Assembly (NCBI RefSeq): GCF_009177065.1
Contig: NZ_WEZF01000002.1
Coordinates: forward strand, 452,294 to 516,293
Direction of reading: 5' to 3'
DNA: 64,000 bases
Origin: Tautonia marina
Lineage (GTDB): Bacteria > Planctomycetota > Planctomycetia > Isosphaerales > Isosphaeraceae
Shown here: positions 43,370-51,760 of the stretch, in pieces
How positions within the stretch are numbered: position 1 is the stretch's first letter
Layout of the letters: every line of letters starts with the position of its first letter
Made by a program: the position numbers and the translations under genes
Notes under the pieces: generated by a model
The model's input: the letters and a program-made list of their open reading frames with translations, nothing else
Told to the model about the DNA's origin: nothing
Database searches by the model: none

Positions 43370-45021
43370 CCCGGCCCCCGGACAATCATCCCCGGCTTGG
43401 CCCCGGTGTGGACGCCGTTCCGCACCACGGCCTGGCCGTTGACGAACACGTCTCGAACGCCGACCGAACGCTGGTGCGGTTCCTCGTACGTTGCGCGGTC
43501 GATGATCGTCTCCGGATCGAAGATCACCACATCGGCATACATCCCTTCCCGAAGCAATCCCCGGTCCCGGATCGACAGGCGATCGGCCACCGCCGAGGTC
43601 ATCTTGCGGATCGCGTCCTCCAGCGAAATGACTCCTTCCTCCCGCACATACTTGCCCAGGATCCGCGGGTAGGTCCCGTACGATCGAGGATGCACCAGGC
43701 CGGTCGCCTTCTCCGGATCGTGCCCTCCCGCGTCGGTGCCGAACTTCATCCAGGGCTGTTGCATCTGAAGCGCAACGTTTTCCTCACTCATCATGATGTA
43801 GATGGTGCTGATTCGTTGTCCTTCGAGGATCAGCAGATCAATGGCCGCATCGATCCAGTCCTTCCCCTGGGCCTTGGCGATCTCCGAGAGCCGCTTGCCG
43901 GCAAAGGCTTTCGTTTCCGGCTTGGTCAGGCCGAGCACGATGACGTTCTCCGGCCCGGAAAGCTCGGCAAGGTTCTCCCACTCCGAGGTCGGATTGAGGA
44001 TCTCCTCCTTGATCTTCGCCCGCATCTCGGGATTGGCGAGATTCTCGTACAGCTTTCCATCGGCCGACGCCCACGGCGGCAGGGCCGCGGTCAGGCCGGT
44101 TCCCCCGGCAGTGTACGGGTACATGTTCGCACTGACATCCTGCCCTTCGGCTCGGGCAGCGTTGATCCGCTCAATCGCCCGGATGGCCTTCGGCCAGTTC
44201 CGCGTACCAGCGGCCTTCAGGTGGTAGATCTCGACCGGAACCCCTCCCTCGCGGCCGATCCGGATCGCCTCGTCCATCGCTTCGAGAAACTGGTCAGCCT
44301 CCGATCGAAGGTGCGTGATATAAACCCCTCCGTAGGGCGCCATCACCTTCGCCAACTCGATCAGGTCTTCCGTCCCGACAAAGCTATCGGGCGGATAGAT
44401 CAACGCCGACGCCAGACCGAAGGCCCCGCCTTCCATCGCGTCCCGGACCAGGACGCGCATCTGCTCAAGCTCCTCCGCCGTCGGGGGCCCCTGAGTCATC
44501 CCCTTGACGTAGCTCCGAACGGACCCCGACCCCACGAACGAGCCGAAGTTGACCGACCCGCCATGCTCCTGCATCGCCTTGAGCCAGCGATCGAAGCCGC
44601 CCGGCACGTCGAATTCCTTCAGGTCCTTGCTCGGCGCGTTCGAGGTTCCTTCCCCCATGATCTCGGTCGTCACCCCCTGCGTCACCTTGCCGATCACCCG
44701 GCCGTCTCCGGTGAGCAATGCCCCTCGCGAGTGACTCTGGATATCAATAAACCCTGGAGCGATCACCATGCCGGTCGCGTCGATCCGTTCCGTCGCCTCG
44801 ATGCCGTCGAGCATCCCCGCCGGGGTAATCCGGGCGATCCGGTCCCCCTTCAGCCCGACATCTCCATAAAACCAGGCGTTGCCCGTTCCATCGATCACCC
44901 GGCCGTTCTGGAGGATGACATCGTAAGGGAAATCCTCCTTGATTCCTCCTCTCAGCGAACTCGCATCAACGACCAGAAGCGTCAGACCGATAACCCCAAA
45001 ACACCAAAAACGAACGTTCAT
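43354..45021 (-). CDS. Exported D-aminoacylase / N-acyl-D-amino-acid deacylase family amidohydrolase
   Basis: 555 residues with an N-terminal signal (MNVRFWCFGVIGLTLLVVDASSL). Amidohydrolase barrel: VIAPGFIDIQSHSRG metal site, GVTTEIMGEGTSNAP, THLRSEADQFLEAMDEA, EIYHLKAAG, GTDAGGHDPEKAT and, at the end, GMYADVVIFDPETI. Resembles N-acyl-D-amino acid deacylases/dihydroorotase-like enzymes. ATG 45021 follows GGAG; ATG 45033 is the alternative. It lies 73 bases after the ABC permease gene, so it may belong to that transcript. Confidence 0.85.
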   Translation of the reverse strand: MNVRFWCFGVIGLTLLVVDASSLRGGIKEDFPYDVILQNGRVIDGTGNAWFYGDVGLKGDRIARITPAGMLDGIEATERIDATGMVIAPGFIDIQSHSRGALLTGDGRVIGKVTQGVTTEIMGEGTSNAPSKDLKEFDVPGGFDRWLKAMQEHGGSVNFGSFVGSGSVRSYVKGMTQGPPTAEELEQMRVLVRDAMEGGAFGLASALIYPPDSFVGTEDLIELAKVMAPYGGVYITHLRSEADQFLEAMDEAIRIGREGGVPVEIYHLKAAGTRNWPKAIRAIERINAARAEGQDVSANMYPYTAGGTGLTAALPPWASADGKLYENLANPEMRAKIKEEILNPTSEWENLAELSGPENVIVLGLTKPETKAFAGKRLSEIAKAQGKDWIDAAIDLLILEGQRISTIYIMMSEENVALQMQQPWMKFGTDAGGHDPEKATGLVHPRSYGTYPRILGKYVREEGVISLEDAIRKMTSAVADRLSIRDRGLLREGMYADVVIFDPETIIDRATYEEPHQRSVGVRDVFVNGQAVVRNGVHTGAKPGMIVRGPGYRAD

Positions 45022-45094
45022 GTTTTTCTCCATAAGTCCGCTTCGTTCGTCGACGGGGTTCGATTTCCGGCACCATTGGGCCTGGGCTCGGTGG

Positions 45095-46045
45095 TTATCC
45101 GCCATACGCCCCGTATTGCTTCAAGCCCTTCGTATAGAGCCACCGGCAGAGCACCGCGAAGAAGACGGCCCAGAACAGACCGAGCAGTAACCCCTCGACC
45201 AGTTCGCTTCCTTCCATTTTCCCCAGAAAGATCACCGCCGGGAAATACGCCATGTACTGGAAGGGGAGGATCTTCAGCAGGCCCGCCCAGAAGGGAGGGA
45301 GGAAGTCGAGCGGCAGCATCTGACCCGAGATGAAGAAGTTCAAGGTCATCACCACCCAGAGAATGGACGTGATTTCCAGGAACCAGAAGCCGACCATCCC
45401 TACACTCGCCTCGAAAAAGAAGCCGATCAAAAAGGCGAGCACCAAAGACACCGCGTAGGCCAGCCAGATCATCGGGTCCGTCGGGATGTTGCCGACGAAG
45501 AAGGTGTAGCAGATGCCGAACAACACCGCGTACGGCAAGGCCGATCCAATGATATAAGCCGTCTTGTGCGCCATTCGATACGACAGCAGATAGCCGATCA
45601 GATCAAGCGGTTGGATCAAATACTTCTTCAGGGTCCCGTCACGGACTTCTCGGGCGATTCCCCCGGCCAGCCCCGGCATGCTGGAGAACATCCGGCTGAT
45701 GTTCACAATCAGCAAGTAGGCAATCGTCTGTTCGTACGAGAACCCCGCCAGGGTCGACGACCCGGAACCGTCGTAGATCGCGCTCCAGAGCAAGATCGTG
45801 GTCAGCGTGGGTAAAAAGCGGAAAAAGGTGGTAATGAGGAAATCGGCGCGATAGGTCATGCGCTCGGCGAGCGAGACGCGATAAATCTTGCCGTACTTCC
45901 GCAGCAAAGGGCCCCATCCGTATTGCGGAGGAGCCAGCGGCCCACTGCCAATTCCCGCCAGTTCAGGAGCCGATTCAGTGCCGCCGGAAGCCTGATCGAG
46001 TGAGACGGCCTGTTGATTCGACGCGGACGGGTCAGGCGGCGTCAT
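45095..46045 (-). CDS. ABC-2 type transporter permease (DUF990/COG4587-like)
   Basis: 316 residues. About 40 hydrophilic N-terminal residues, then six membrane helices (ITTFFRFLPTLTTILLWSAIY, AYIIGSALPYAVLFGICYTFF, WLAYAVSLVLAFLIGFFFEASVGM, etc.). IAREVRDGTLKKYLIQPLDL is the coupling region that I associate with the COG4587 permease of a multidrug/envelope ABC-2 export system. It overlaps the ATPase gene by 14 bases. Many such systems have a second permease (COG3694) that is not present here. Confidence 0.85.
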   Translation of the reverse strand: MTPPDPSASNQQAVSLDQASGGTESAPELAGIGSGPLAPPQYGWGPLLRKYGKIYRVSLAERMTYRADFLITTFFRFLPTLTTILLWSAIYDGSGSSTLAGFSYEQTIAYLLIVNISRMFSSMPGLAGGIAREVRDGTLKKYLIQPLDLIGYLLSYRMAHKTAYIIGSALPYAVLFGICYTFFVGNIPTDPMIWLAYAVSLVLAFLIGFFFEASVGMVGFWFLEITSILWVVMTLNFFISGQMLPLDFLPPFWAGLLKILPFQYMAYFPAVIFLGKMEGSELVEGLLLGLFWAVFFAVLCRWLYTKGLKQYGAYGG

Positions 46046-47033
46046 GATCTGCCCCTTCCCGACCTTCCTGGAAGACCCGGGTAATCACCTGTTCAAGAGG
46101 CGGGTCTTGCACCACCACATCGGCCACCCGGTAGCGGTCGAGGATCGCGCCGAGGACCTCGGCCACCCGCGACCGATCGACCCGGATCTCGGCCTCTCCT
46201 CCTTCGTTCCGGTCAACCTCGCCAAACCGGGAGAGGTCCGACGGCACTTCCCCCTCGGCGAATTCGAGCTTGATGAGCTTCGATTGGCCGAACCGGCTCG
46301 ACAGGCCCGGCAGGTCGCCATCGTAGATCAAGCGGCCGTGATTGATCACCAGGACCCGATCGCAAAGGGCTTCCACGTCCCTCATGTAGTGCGAGGTCAA
46401 CAGCATCGTCACCCCTCGCCGGGCATGGTACTCCTTCAGGCAGCGCTGGATGGTGACCTGAGCGACCACGTCGAGTCCAATGGTCGGCTCGTCGAGCAAG
46501 AGCAACCGCGGACGGTGCAACAAGGCGGCGATCAACTCCATCTTCATCCGTTCGCCGAGCGACAGTTCCCGGACCGGCTGATGCGTCAGGCGGGCCACGT
46601 CGAGCAGGGTCGTCAGCTCGTCGAGCGTCTCCCGGTACTCGGCCAACGGAAGCTGGTAGATCTCTCGGTGGAGGTCGAAGCTGTCCGCCGCGGGCAGGTC
46701 CCACCAGAGCTGATTCTTCTGCCCCATCACCAGCGCGAACTGACGGCGGAAGCGATCAACCCGATCCGACGGCGTGAACCCGAGCACCTGAGCTGATCCT
46801 CCCGACGGATAGATCAGGCCCGAGAGCATTTTGAGCGTGGTGGTCTTCCCCGCACCGTTCGGACCGAGGAACGCGACCATTTCTCCGGGTTCGATGGCGA
46901 ACGAGATGGACTCGACCGCCTTCACCTGGCGGTATTCGCGACGGAACAACCCTCGGACCGCGCCGGCCAAACCGTCGCGCTTCTGGAAGACCCGGTAGGT
47001 CTTGGTCAGATTTTCGGCCTCAACAATCGGCAT
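46032..47033 (-). CDS. ABC transporter ATP-binding protein (COG4586-like)
   Basis: 333 residues. Walker [11 protein letters not shown]-loop VMGQKNQLWWDLP, signature LSLGERMKMELIAAL, Walker B LLLLDEPTIGLD, H-loop TSHYMRD, and a C-terminal domain ending near VFQEGREGA. Works with the permease encoded just downstream, probably for export. ATG 47033 matches the family start (MPIVEAENLTKTY) and is preceded by GAGAGG. Confidence 0.9.
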   Translation of the reverse strand: MPIVEAENLTKTYRVFQKRDGLAGAVRGLFRREYRQVKAVESISFAIEPGEMVAFLGPNGAGKTTTLKMLSGLIYPSGGSAQVLGFTPSDRVDRFRRQFALVMGQKNQLWWDLPAADSFDLHREIYQLPLAEYRETLDELTTLLDVARLTHQPVRELSLGERMKMELIAALLHRPRLLLLDEPTIGLDVVAQVTIQRCLKEYHARRGVTMLLTSHYMRDVEALCDRVLVINHGRLIYDGDLPGLSSRFGQSKLIKLEFAEGEVPSDLSRFGEVDRNEGGEAEIRVDRSRVAEVLGAILDRYRVADVVVQDPPLEQVITRVFQEGREGADHDAA

Positions 47034-47165
47034 GGTGGCGGCAGAACCTCTCGACGCTTCGATCCCGGAACACTGAACCCCATCATTGTAAGGTCGCGAC
47101 TTCGGAATCAAGTCGAGCCGTCCGGGCCGGGATGAGATCCTGTCTCGAACCTCGTGCCGAGACCA

Positions 47166-47210
47166 ACGAAAACGCCCCGGATCGTGCACCGAAGCACACC
47201 ATCCAGGGCC
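47166..47210 (-). terminator. Terminator after LEPR-XLL-type gene
   Basis: Read on the minus strand: GGCCCTGGAT...GATCCGGGGC with a TTCG tetraloop between TGTGC and GTGCAC, followed by GTTTTCG. Lies 40 bases after the stop at 47249, so it ends that transcript. Confidence 0.7.
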
Positions 47211-47248
47211 TTTCCGCAAACCATCCTCGCCGCTCAATCCGCAGGTCC

Positions 47249-48013
47249 TCAGAAGGGCCAGCCACTGGTGAAGCTGTCTCCCACCTTTTCGAAGAACCCC
47301 TTGTTCTGCTCTTCCTGGAAATTCCTGACTTGCCGGAGGAAGCGGAGATCCTCGGCCGAGGCCGTTCCTTGTGCGTAACGATCGGACGCGTCGTGGAATT
47401 GCTGCCGCCGTTCAACAAAGCGAAGCCGGGCCGGCTGAGCCCGAGCCGTCGGCTCGTACTGTGAACCGGGCACCTGAGTTCCCGAGGCGAACATGGCCGC
47501 ACGGGTCGGCGAGGGACGAGACACGAACGCGCGTTGCTCGACCCCGGTCACCCACTGGCCGGTCTCGACATCGACCAGGTCAATCCGCACCCAGGTCGGC
47601 CCCTGAACGTTCGAGGCGTAGGTATGAGCCCCCCGAATGTTGAATCCGCCCCAGGGACTGAGCTCGACCGCCCCCAGGCTGGCCTGCCCATCGCCCCAGT
47701 CGATCGATGCCGCCAGGCGATCCGGAGCAAACCTCGTGTTGGAGATGAACGAGGCCACCACCCCCTGAAATTCCTGACCGGCCCAGGCCCGGAGCGGTGG
47801 GAGCGACGTGTAACGCACCACCACCGGCACTCCCGACTGATTGGCCCCCGGATCAGGGCTCGAAACCGCGGCGGACGCCGACGGCGCAACGGTTGAAAGA
47901 AGTTGCCGCCCTTCCAGTCCCTCCAGACTCGGTCGACGGCGGTGATCGGCCCGACGTTGAGTGTCGGACGCGGGAGGCCGAGCAAGCAATCGATCGCGGA
48001 AACGCCGCAGCAT
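47249..48013 (-). CDS. Exported planctomycete protein with LEPR-XLL-like N-terminus
   Basis: 254 residues, no assigned function. The N-terminal LEGLEGRQLLS resembles the LEPR-XLL motif (LExLExRxLLS) found before the export region of large planctomycete surface proteins. After about 60 residues comes a PKD/Ig-like region: VVVRYTSLPPL, ASIDWGDGQASLG (the DWGDG calcium or turn motif), TYVSNVQGPTWVRI-like strands. The last 60 residues are charged and end VGDSFTSGWPF. ATG 48013 is behind GGAGGGA. Ends with a strong terminator. Confidence 0.75.
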   Translation of the reverse strand: MLRRFRDRLLARPPASDTQRRADHRRRPSLEGLEGRQLLSTVAPSASAAVSSPDPGANQSGVPVVVRYTSLPPLRAWAGQEFQGVVASFISNTRFAPDRLAASIDWGDGQASLGAVELSPWGGFNIRGAHTYASNVQGPTWVRIDLVDVETGQWVTGVEQRAFVSRPSPTRAAMFASGTQVPGSQYEPTARAQPARLRFVERRQQFHDASDRYAQGTASAEDLRFLRQVRNFQEEQNKGFFEKVGDSFTSGWPF

Positions 48014-48182
48014 GGGCGTCCCTCCGTGCCGGCTCCAACCGTGAGTGATCGCGCACGACCGGAGCGAAACCGACGAACCGACCGGGCAACCCGGCTGGGC
48101 CGCCCCGAGGCGCGGAACGCCTTGAGTCGTAACGTCGGCATGATCGCCCGGCCCGCTTCAATCGATTTGTCCGTCCCCTTCA

Positions 48183-48235
48183 AAAAAACGTGAGGGTGAG
48201 CCGATCCGGGCGTCCGCCGGGATCGTCCCACCCTC
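48183..48235 (-). terminator. Rho-independent terminator after radical SAM gene
   Basis: Minus strand: GAGGGTG arm and CACCCTC arm with an interrupted inner stem (CGATCC/GGATCG), followed directly by CGTTTTTTTG. Twenty-six bases after the stop at 48262. The best terminator in the window. Confidence 0.85.
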
Positions 48236-48261
48236 GCACCGTGTCGGATCGATGCGTTGCC

Positions 48262-49860
48262 TCAGAAGGAGTTGATCAGGACGGGTTCGCGCTCGGCCGC
48301 ACCACGGGTTCGGGTCTGGCTGGTCGCCTCTCGGAGCGATCGGGCCAGGGTATAGGCGTGGAAGTGCATGGCAATGTGAAGCAGGTACACCAGGGCCATG
48401 CCTGGGTTTTTCCGGTGCTTCAGATACCGCCAGAGGCGGCGGCGGTACTCGCGGCGGAGCTTCGGATCCGGCACCGAGGTCATCAGCAGCAGGAACATGC
48501 CGATCGACTGGCCAAGCCACATCGTCTCGGTCGCCAGTTGCCTCAGCCGATGCTTGCGCCACCAGCGGACCCGCCCCTGGCCAAGCTGGAGATTCCCTCG
48601 GATGAACAGGTCTTCCATCCGCTCGAAGTAGGCGTCGGGTTCGTACAACTCATTCATCACCCGGATGTAGCCGTCGAGCAATTCCTGCCTCGAGAGCTTC
48701 AGCGGAATGACGTTCGTCCCGTAGGCCGGGCGGTCGTCGGGATCGAGGCGCCCTTCGGCTTGCAGGCGATCGTAGAGCGGCGTCTTGGGAATGGCGTGGA
48801 GCATCCCGGTCATCGAGGTCGTGATCCGCGCGTCGTGCAGGAACTTGCGTTGCGCTTCGAAGATCGAGGGATCGTCGTTGTCGAAGCCCATGATCATGCC
48901 GCACCAGACCCCCATGCCGGCGTCCTGAATCCGGTGGACCTTCTCGATGATCGTCCCCCCTTTGCGGAGGTTCTGGAGCTTCTTCGTTTCCTTGAGTGAC
49001 TCCTCGTTCGGGGTCTCGATGCCGACAAAGACAAAGAGAATGTTGGCCTCGACCATCAGCTCCATCAACTCGGGGTCGTCGGCCAGGTCGAGCGAGGCTT
49101 CGGTGAAGAAGGTCAGGGGGTAGGCGTTGGCCTTTTGCCAGTCGACGACGGCCTGAAGAATCGGCTTGATCGCCCGCTTGTTGCCGATCAGGTTGTCATC
49201 GACCACAAAGACGATCTTCAAGCCTTCACGATGCACGGCGTCCAGTTCGGCGATCACCTGCTCGGCGGTCTTGATCCGGGGACGACGCCCGAAGGTGACG
49301 ATGATGTCGCAAAACTCGCACTGAAACGGGCAGCCACGCGAGAACTGGACCGAGCCGAAGGCATAATGCTTCGACTTCATCAGGTGGAACTTCGGCGTCG
49401 GCACCGCGGTCATGTCCGACTTCTCGGTCTGCTCGTAGCGGTACTGGTGCAGCCCCTGCGCCCATTCCTGAAGGAACTGCGGCCAGGTCTGCTCGGCTTC
49501 GCCAATGAAGATGGCGTCGGCCAGACCATCGAAGTAATCTTCCTGAACCGTCACGTAAGGACCGCCGACAACCGTGAAGCAGTTGCGGGCCTTCAGCTCC
49601 TTGAGGATCTCGATCATCCGGAACCGCTGCACACTCATGCCGGTCACGCCGACCAGATCGGCCCTGGCACAGCGTTCGTAGTCGATCGGCTCGACGTTCT
49701 CGTCGATGAGCGTGACCGTGTGTTCCTCGGGCGTCAGGGCGGCAAGCAAGGGCAACGCGGCGACCGGAAGGTTGGCCTTCTTGCCCATCAACGGCAAGGC
49801 ATGCTCCAGACCCCAGTACGAGATCTCGAACTTCGGATTGATCAGGACGATGTCGGCCAT
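48262..49860 (-). CDS. B12-binding domain radical SAM protein (DUF4070, HpnP-like)
   Basis: 532 residues. An N-terminal cobalamin-binding Rossmann domain (about 1-135; MADIVLINPKFEISYWG, no DxHxxG), then radical SAM domain (about 170-400) with the cluster motif CPFQCEFCD, and a C-terminal region ending in two hydrophobic stretches (GMFLLLMTSV, ALVYLLHIAMHFHAY) of the DUF4070 type. The class includes the hopanoid C-2 methylase HpnP. Whether this one methylates hopanoids or another lipid is unknown; planctomycetes make hopanoids. ATG 49860 is behind GGAGAGG. Confidence 0.85.
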   Translation of the reverse strand: MADIVLINPKFEISYWGLEHALPLMGKKANLPVAALPLLAALTPEEHTVTLIDENVEPIDYERCARADLVGVTGMSVQRFRMIEILKELKARNCFTVVGGPYVTVQEDYFDGLADAIFIGEAEQTWPQFLQEWAQGLHQYRYEQTEKSDMTAVPTPKFHLMKSKHYAFGSVQFSRGCPFQCEFCDIIVTFGRRPRIKTAEQVIAELDAVHREGLKIVFVVDDNLIGNKRAIKPILQAVVDWQKANAYPLTFFTEASLDLADDPELMELMVEANILFVFVGIETPNEESLKETKKLQNLRKGGTIIEKVHRIQDAGMGVWCGMIMGFDNDDPSIFEAQRKFLHDARITTSMTGMLHAIPKTPLYDRLQAEGRLDPDDRPAYGTNVIPLKLSRQELLDGYIRVMNELYEPDAYFERMEDLFIRGNLQLGQGRVRWWRKHRLRQLATETMWLGQSIGMFLLLMTSVPDPKLRREYRRRLWRYLKHRKNPGMALVYLLHIAMHFHAYTLARSLREATSQTRTRGAAEREPVLINSF

Positions 49861-50094
49861 TGGCCTCTCCAGAAGCAGCACGGTTGCGAGGATCGACAGC
49901 CCGCTTAGTCCGGCGGCGAACCCACTCGATGATAAGAGGGTTCCACCAAGGATGCTGCGCCCTCGCGTTCGGAATCGGACGGTCGCACGTTGGGATTCTT
50001 CCCTGGTCTTGCAAAGCAGAGGCCAGGGTCGGCCTTCACTCCTCTCCTATGATGTCGGTATTCTGCGGGGTCGAACTCGGGGAAAGGAGTCATC

Positions 50095-51357
50095 GTGCGC
50101 GGGCAACTGGCAATCATGATGGGCCTGCTCTATGCCGTTCAAGGAGCATGGTTCCCGTTACTGGCGGTCCATCTGAAGGATCTCGGCCTTTCCGGAGAAG
50201 CCCGTGGCTGGATCTTCGCCACGTTCGCCCTGGGCAGTCTGGCCGCGCCCCTTGGGGCCGGCCAACTGGCCGATCGTCGCGTTGCGGCCGATCGCCTGAT
50301 GCTGATCATGTACGCCCTGGCGGCGATCTTGCTGGGAGTCATGGCCTCGGGATGGATCGGCGGGGCCGTGCCCATCTTCACCCTCTTTTTGATCTACTGG
50401 GTGATCGTCGCCCCCGGTTCGAGTCTCGGGAACACGATCGCCCTGCGGAACCTCGACCGCCCCCGGGCCCAGTTTGGCGGCGTCCGCCTGTGGGGAACGA
50501 TCGGCTGGATGGTCGCCGGCTGGATCGTGGCCCAGACGATGGCGATGACTGGCTCGGACAACGGCCCCCGAGGAGCCTCTGAGGGGTTCGCCGTCGGAGC
50601 TGTGCTCGCCGCCGTGCTGGCAATCTTTTGCCTCCGGCTTCCTCGAACGCCTCCTCTGGCTTCGTCTGGCTCCGGTTGGGGATGGGCCGAGGCCGCGACC
50701 GACGCCCGAATGCTCCTGCGCAAACCGATCGTCGGGCTTTACTTCATCACCGCCTTCGGGGTCACGCTCACCTTACCCTACATGTTCCAGGTTCAGCCGC
50801 CTTACCTGGAGAGCATCGGCCTGCCTCGCCGCTGGATCGCTCCGGCCATGACCCTCGGCCAATTGCCCGAGATCGCCGCCCTTTGGGCCTTGCCCTGGAT
50901 GCTCCGACGCTTCGGCGACCGGGGAACCCTGGCCCTCGGCATCGCCGCCTGGGTCGTCCGGTACGGCTCCCTGGCCCTCGACCCTCCGCTCTGGGTCGCG
51001 CTGGTCGGCATCCCGCTGCACGGCATCGGGATCGCCTGCTTCACCATCGCCGGCCAGATGTTCCTCGACGGCCAGGCCCCTCCCCATCGTCGGGCCGGGG
51101 CCCAGGGACTTCATACGGTAATCACCGCCGGCCTGGGCGCCTTGTTAGGCAACCTGTTTGCCGGAGCCGTGGTCGGGCGATCGGGAGACACGGCGGTTGT
51201 CTTCCTCGTCCCCTTTGCCGTCAACGCCCTCTTGCTGATTACCTGGGTTGGCCTGGCCAAGCGGGCAGCCCGGAGAAGTCAGCCCCTCCCTGAGCCTTCT
51301 CCGGAGCCTCGAGTTGATCGCGCCATGCCGTCGGAACCCCTCAGCTCCTCAAACTGA
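50095..51357 (+). CDS. MFS transporter (nucleoside symporter / MFS_1-like)
   Basis: 420 residues with 12 membrane helices. First segment GLLYAVQGAWFPLLAVHLKDLGLSG, GIRLWGTIGW-type motif (FGGVRLWGTIGWMVAGW) at TM5, and a second half with FYITAFGVTLTLPY. This pattern is that of the NupG/LacY-like MFS (COG2814-type) group. Start is GTG behind AAAGGAG at 6 bases. The substrate is not known. Divergent from the radical SAM gene. Confidence 0.85.
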   Translation: MRGQLAIMMGLLYAVQGAWFPLLAVHLKDLGLSGEARGWIFATFALGSLAAPLGAGQLADRRVAADRLMLIMYALAAILLGVMASGWIGGAVPIFTLFLIYWVIVAPGSSLGNTIALRNLDRPRAQFGGVRLWGTIGWMVAGWIVAQTMAMTGSDNGPRGASEGFAVGAVLAAVLAIFCLRLPRTPPLASSGSGWGWAEAATDARMLLRKPIVGLYFITAFGVTLTLPYMFQVQPPYLESIGLPRRWIAPAMTLGQLPEIAALWALPWMLRRFGDRGTLALGIAAWVVRYGSLALDPPLWVALVGIPLHGIGIACFTIAGQMFLDGQAPPHRRAGAQGLHTVITAGLGALLGNLFAGAVVGRSGDTAVVFLVPFAVNALLLITWVGLAKRAARRSQPLPEPSPEPRVDRAMPSEPLSSSN

Positions 51358-51388
51358 GCGGTTCCGAGACACACTGCGGAACCCGAAC

Positions 51389-51760
51389 TCACGGTTCGGT
51401 CCCGGTTTCCTCACCCGGGGTCCGAGGTGATTCCTCGGTTCCGGGATTCACGAGGGGTTCCTCACGACGCTTTGTGCGCCGCTCGCCCGACTTTTGCCGC
51501 TCCGAGGCTTTTGCCCGGGCCTTCTGTTCCGAGACCCGGGTTTCCCGGAGCATCTCGAACTGGCTGATCATCAGACAGAGAAAGTGCAGTCGGGAGCCGT
51601 GCATCTCCAGGAACTCGTTGACCTGGAAGCCGCCGTCGGCAAAATCGTCGGCCATGGTCAGAACCTGGTCCGCCATCTGGTCGAGCATCGACCCGCGTAC
51701 CTGGTTCAAGACCTCAATGGCCGCGGAGAGTTTGTCGGCTGAGTGGTCCGATCGGGACAT
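51389..51760 (-). CDS. Small charged protein, unknown
   Basis: 123 residues, not recognised. The N-terminal 70 residues are mostly helical (DKLSAAIEVLNQVRGSMLDQMADQVLTM) with a heptad-like pattern, and the rest is a highly charged Lys/Arg/Glu-rich tail (KARAKASERQKSGERRTKRREE). Its first 55 bases overlap the 3' end of the preceding hydrolase gene in another frame, so it is probably co-transcribed with it. No signal peptide. Confidence is limited to its being a real gene. Confidence 0.6.
   Translation of the reverse strand: MSRSDHSADKLSAAIEVLNQVRGSMLDQMADQVLTMADDFADGGFQVNEFLEMHGSRLHFLCLMISQFEMLRETRVSEQKARAKASERQKSGERRTKRREEPLVNPGTEESPRTPGEETGTEP

Noticed and set aside
43408..45333. 641-codon plus-strand frame
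   Set aside because: Antisense to the aminoacylase gene; composition typical of shadow frames.
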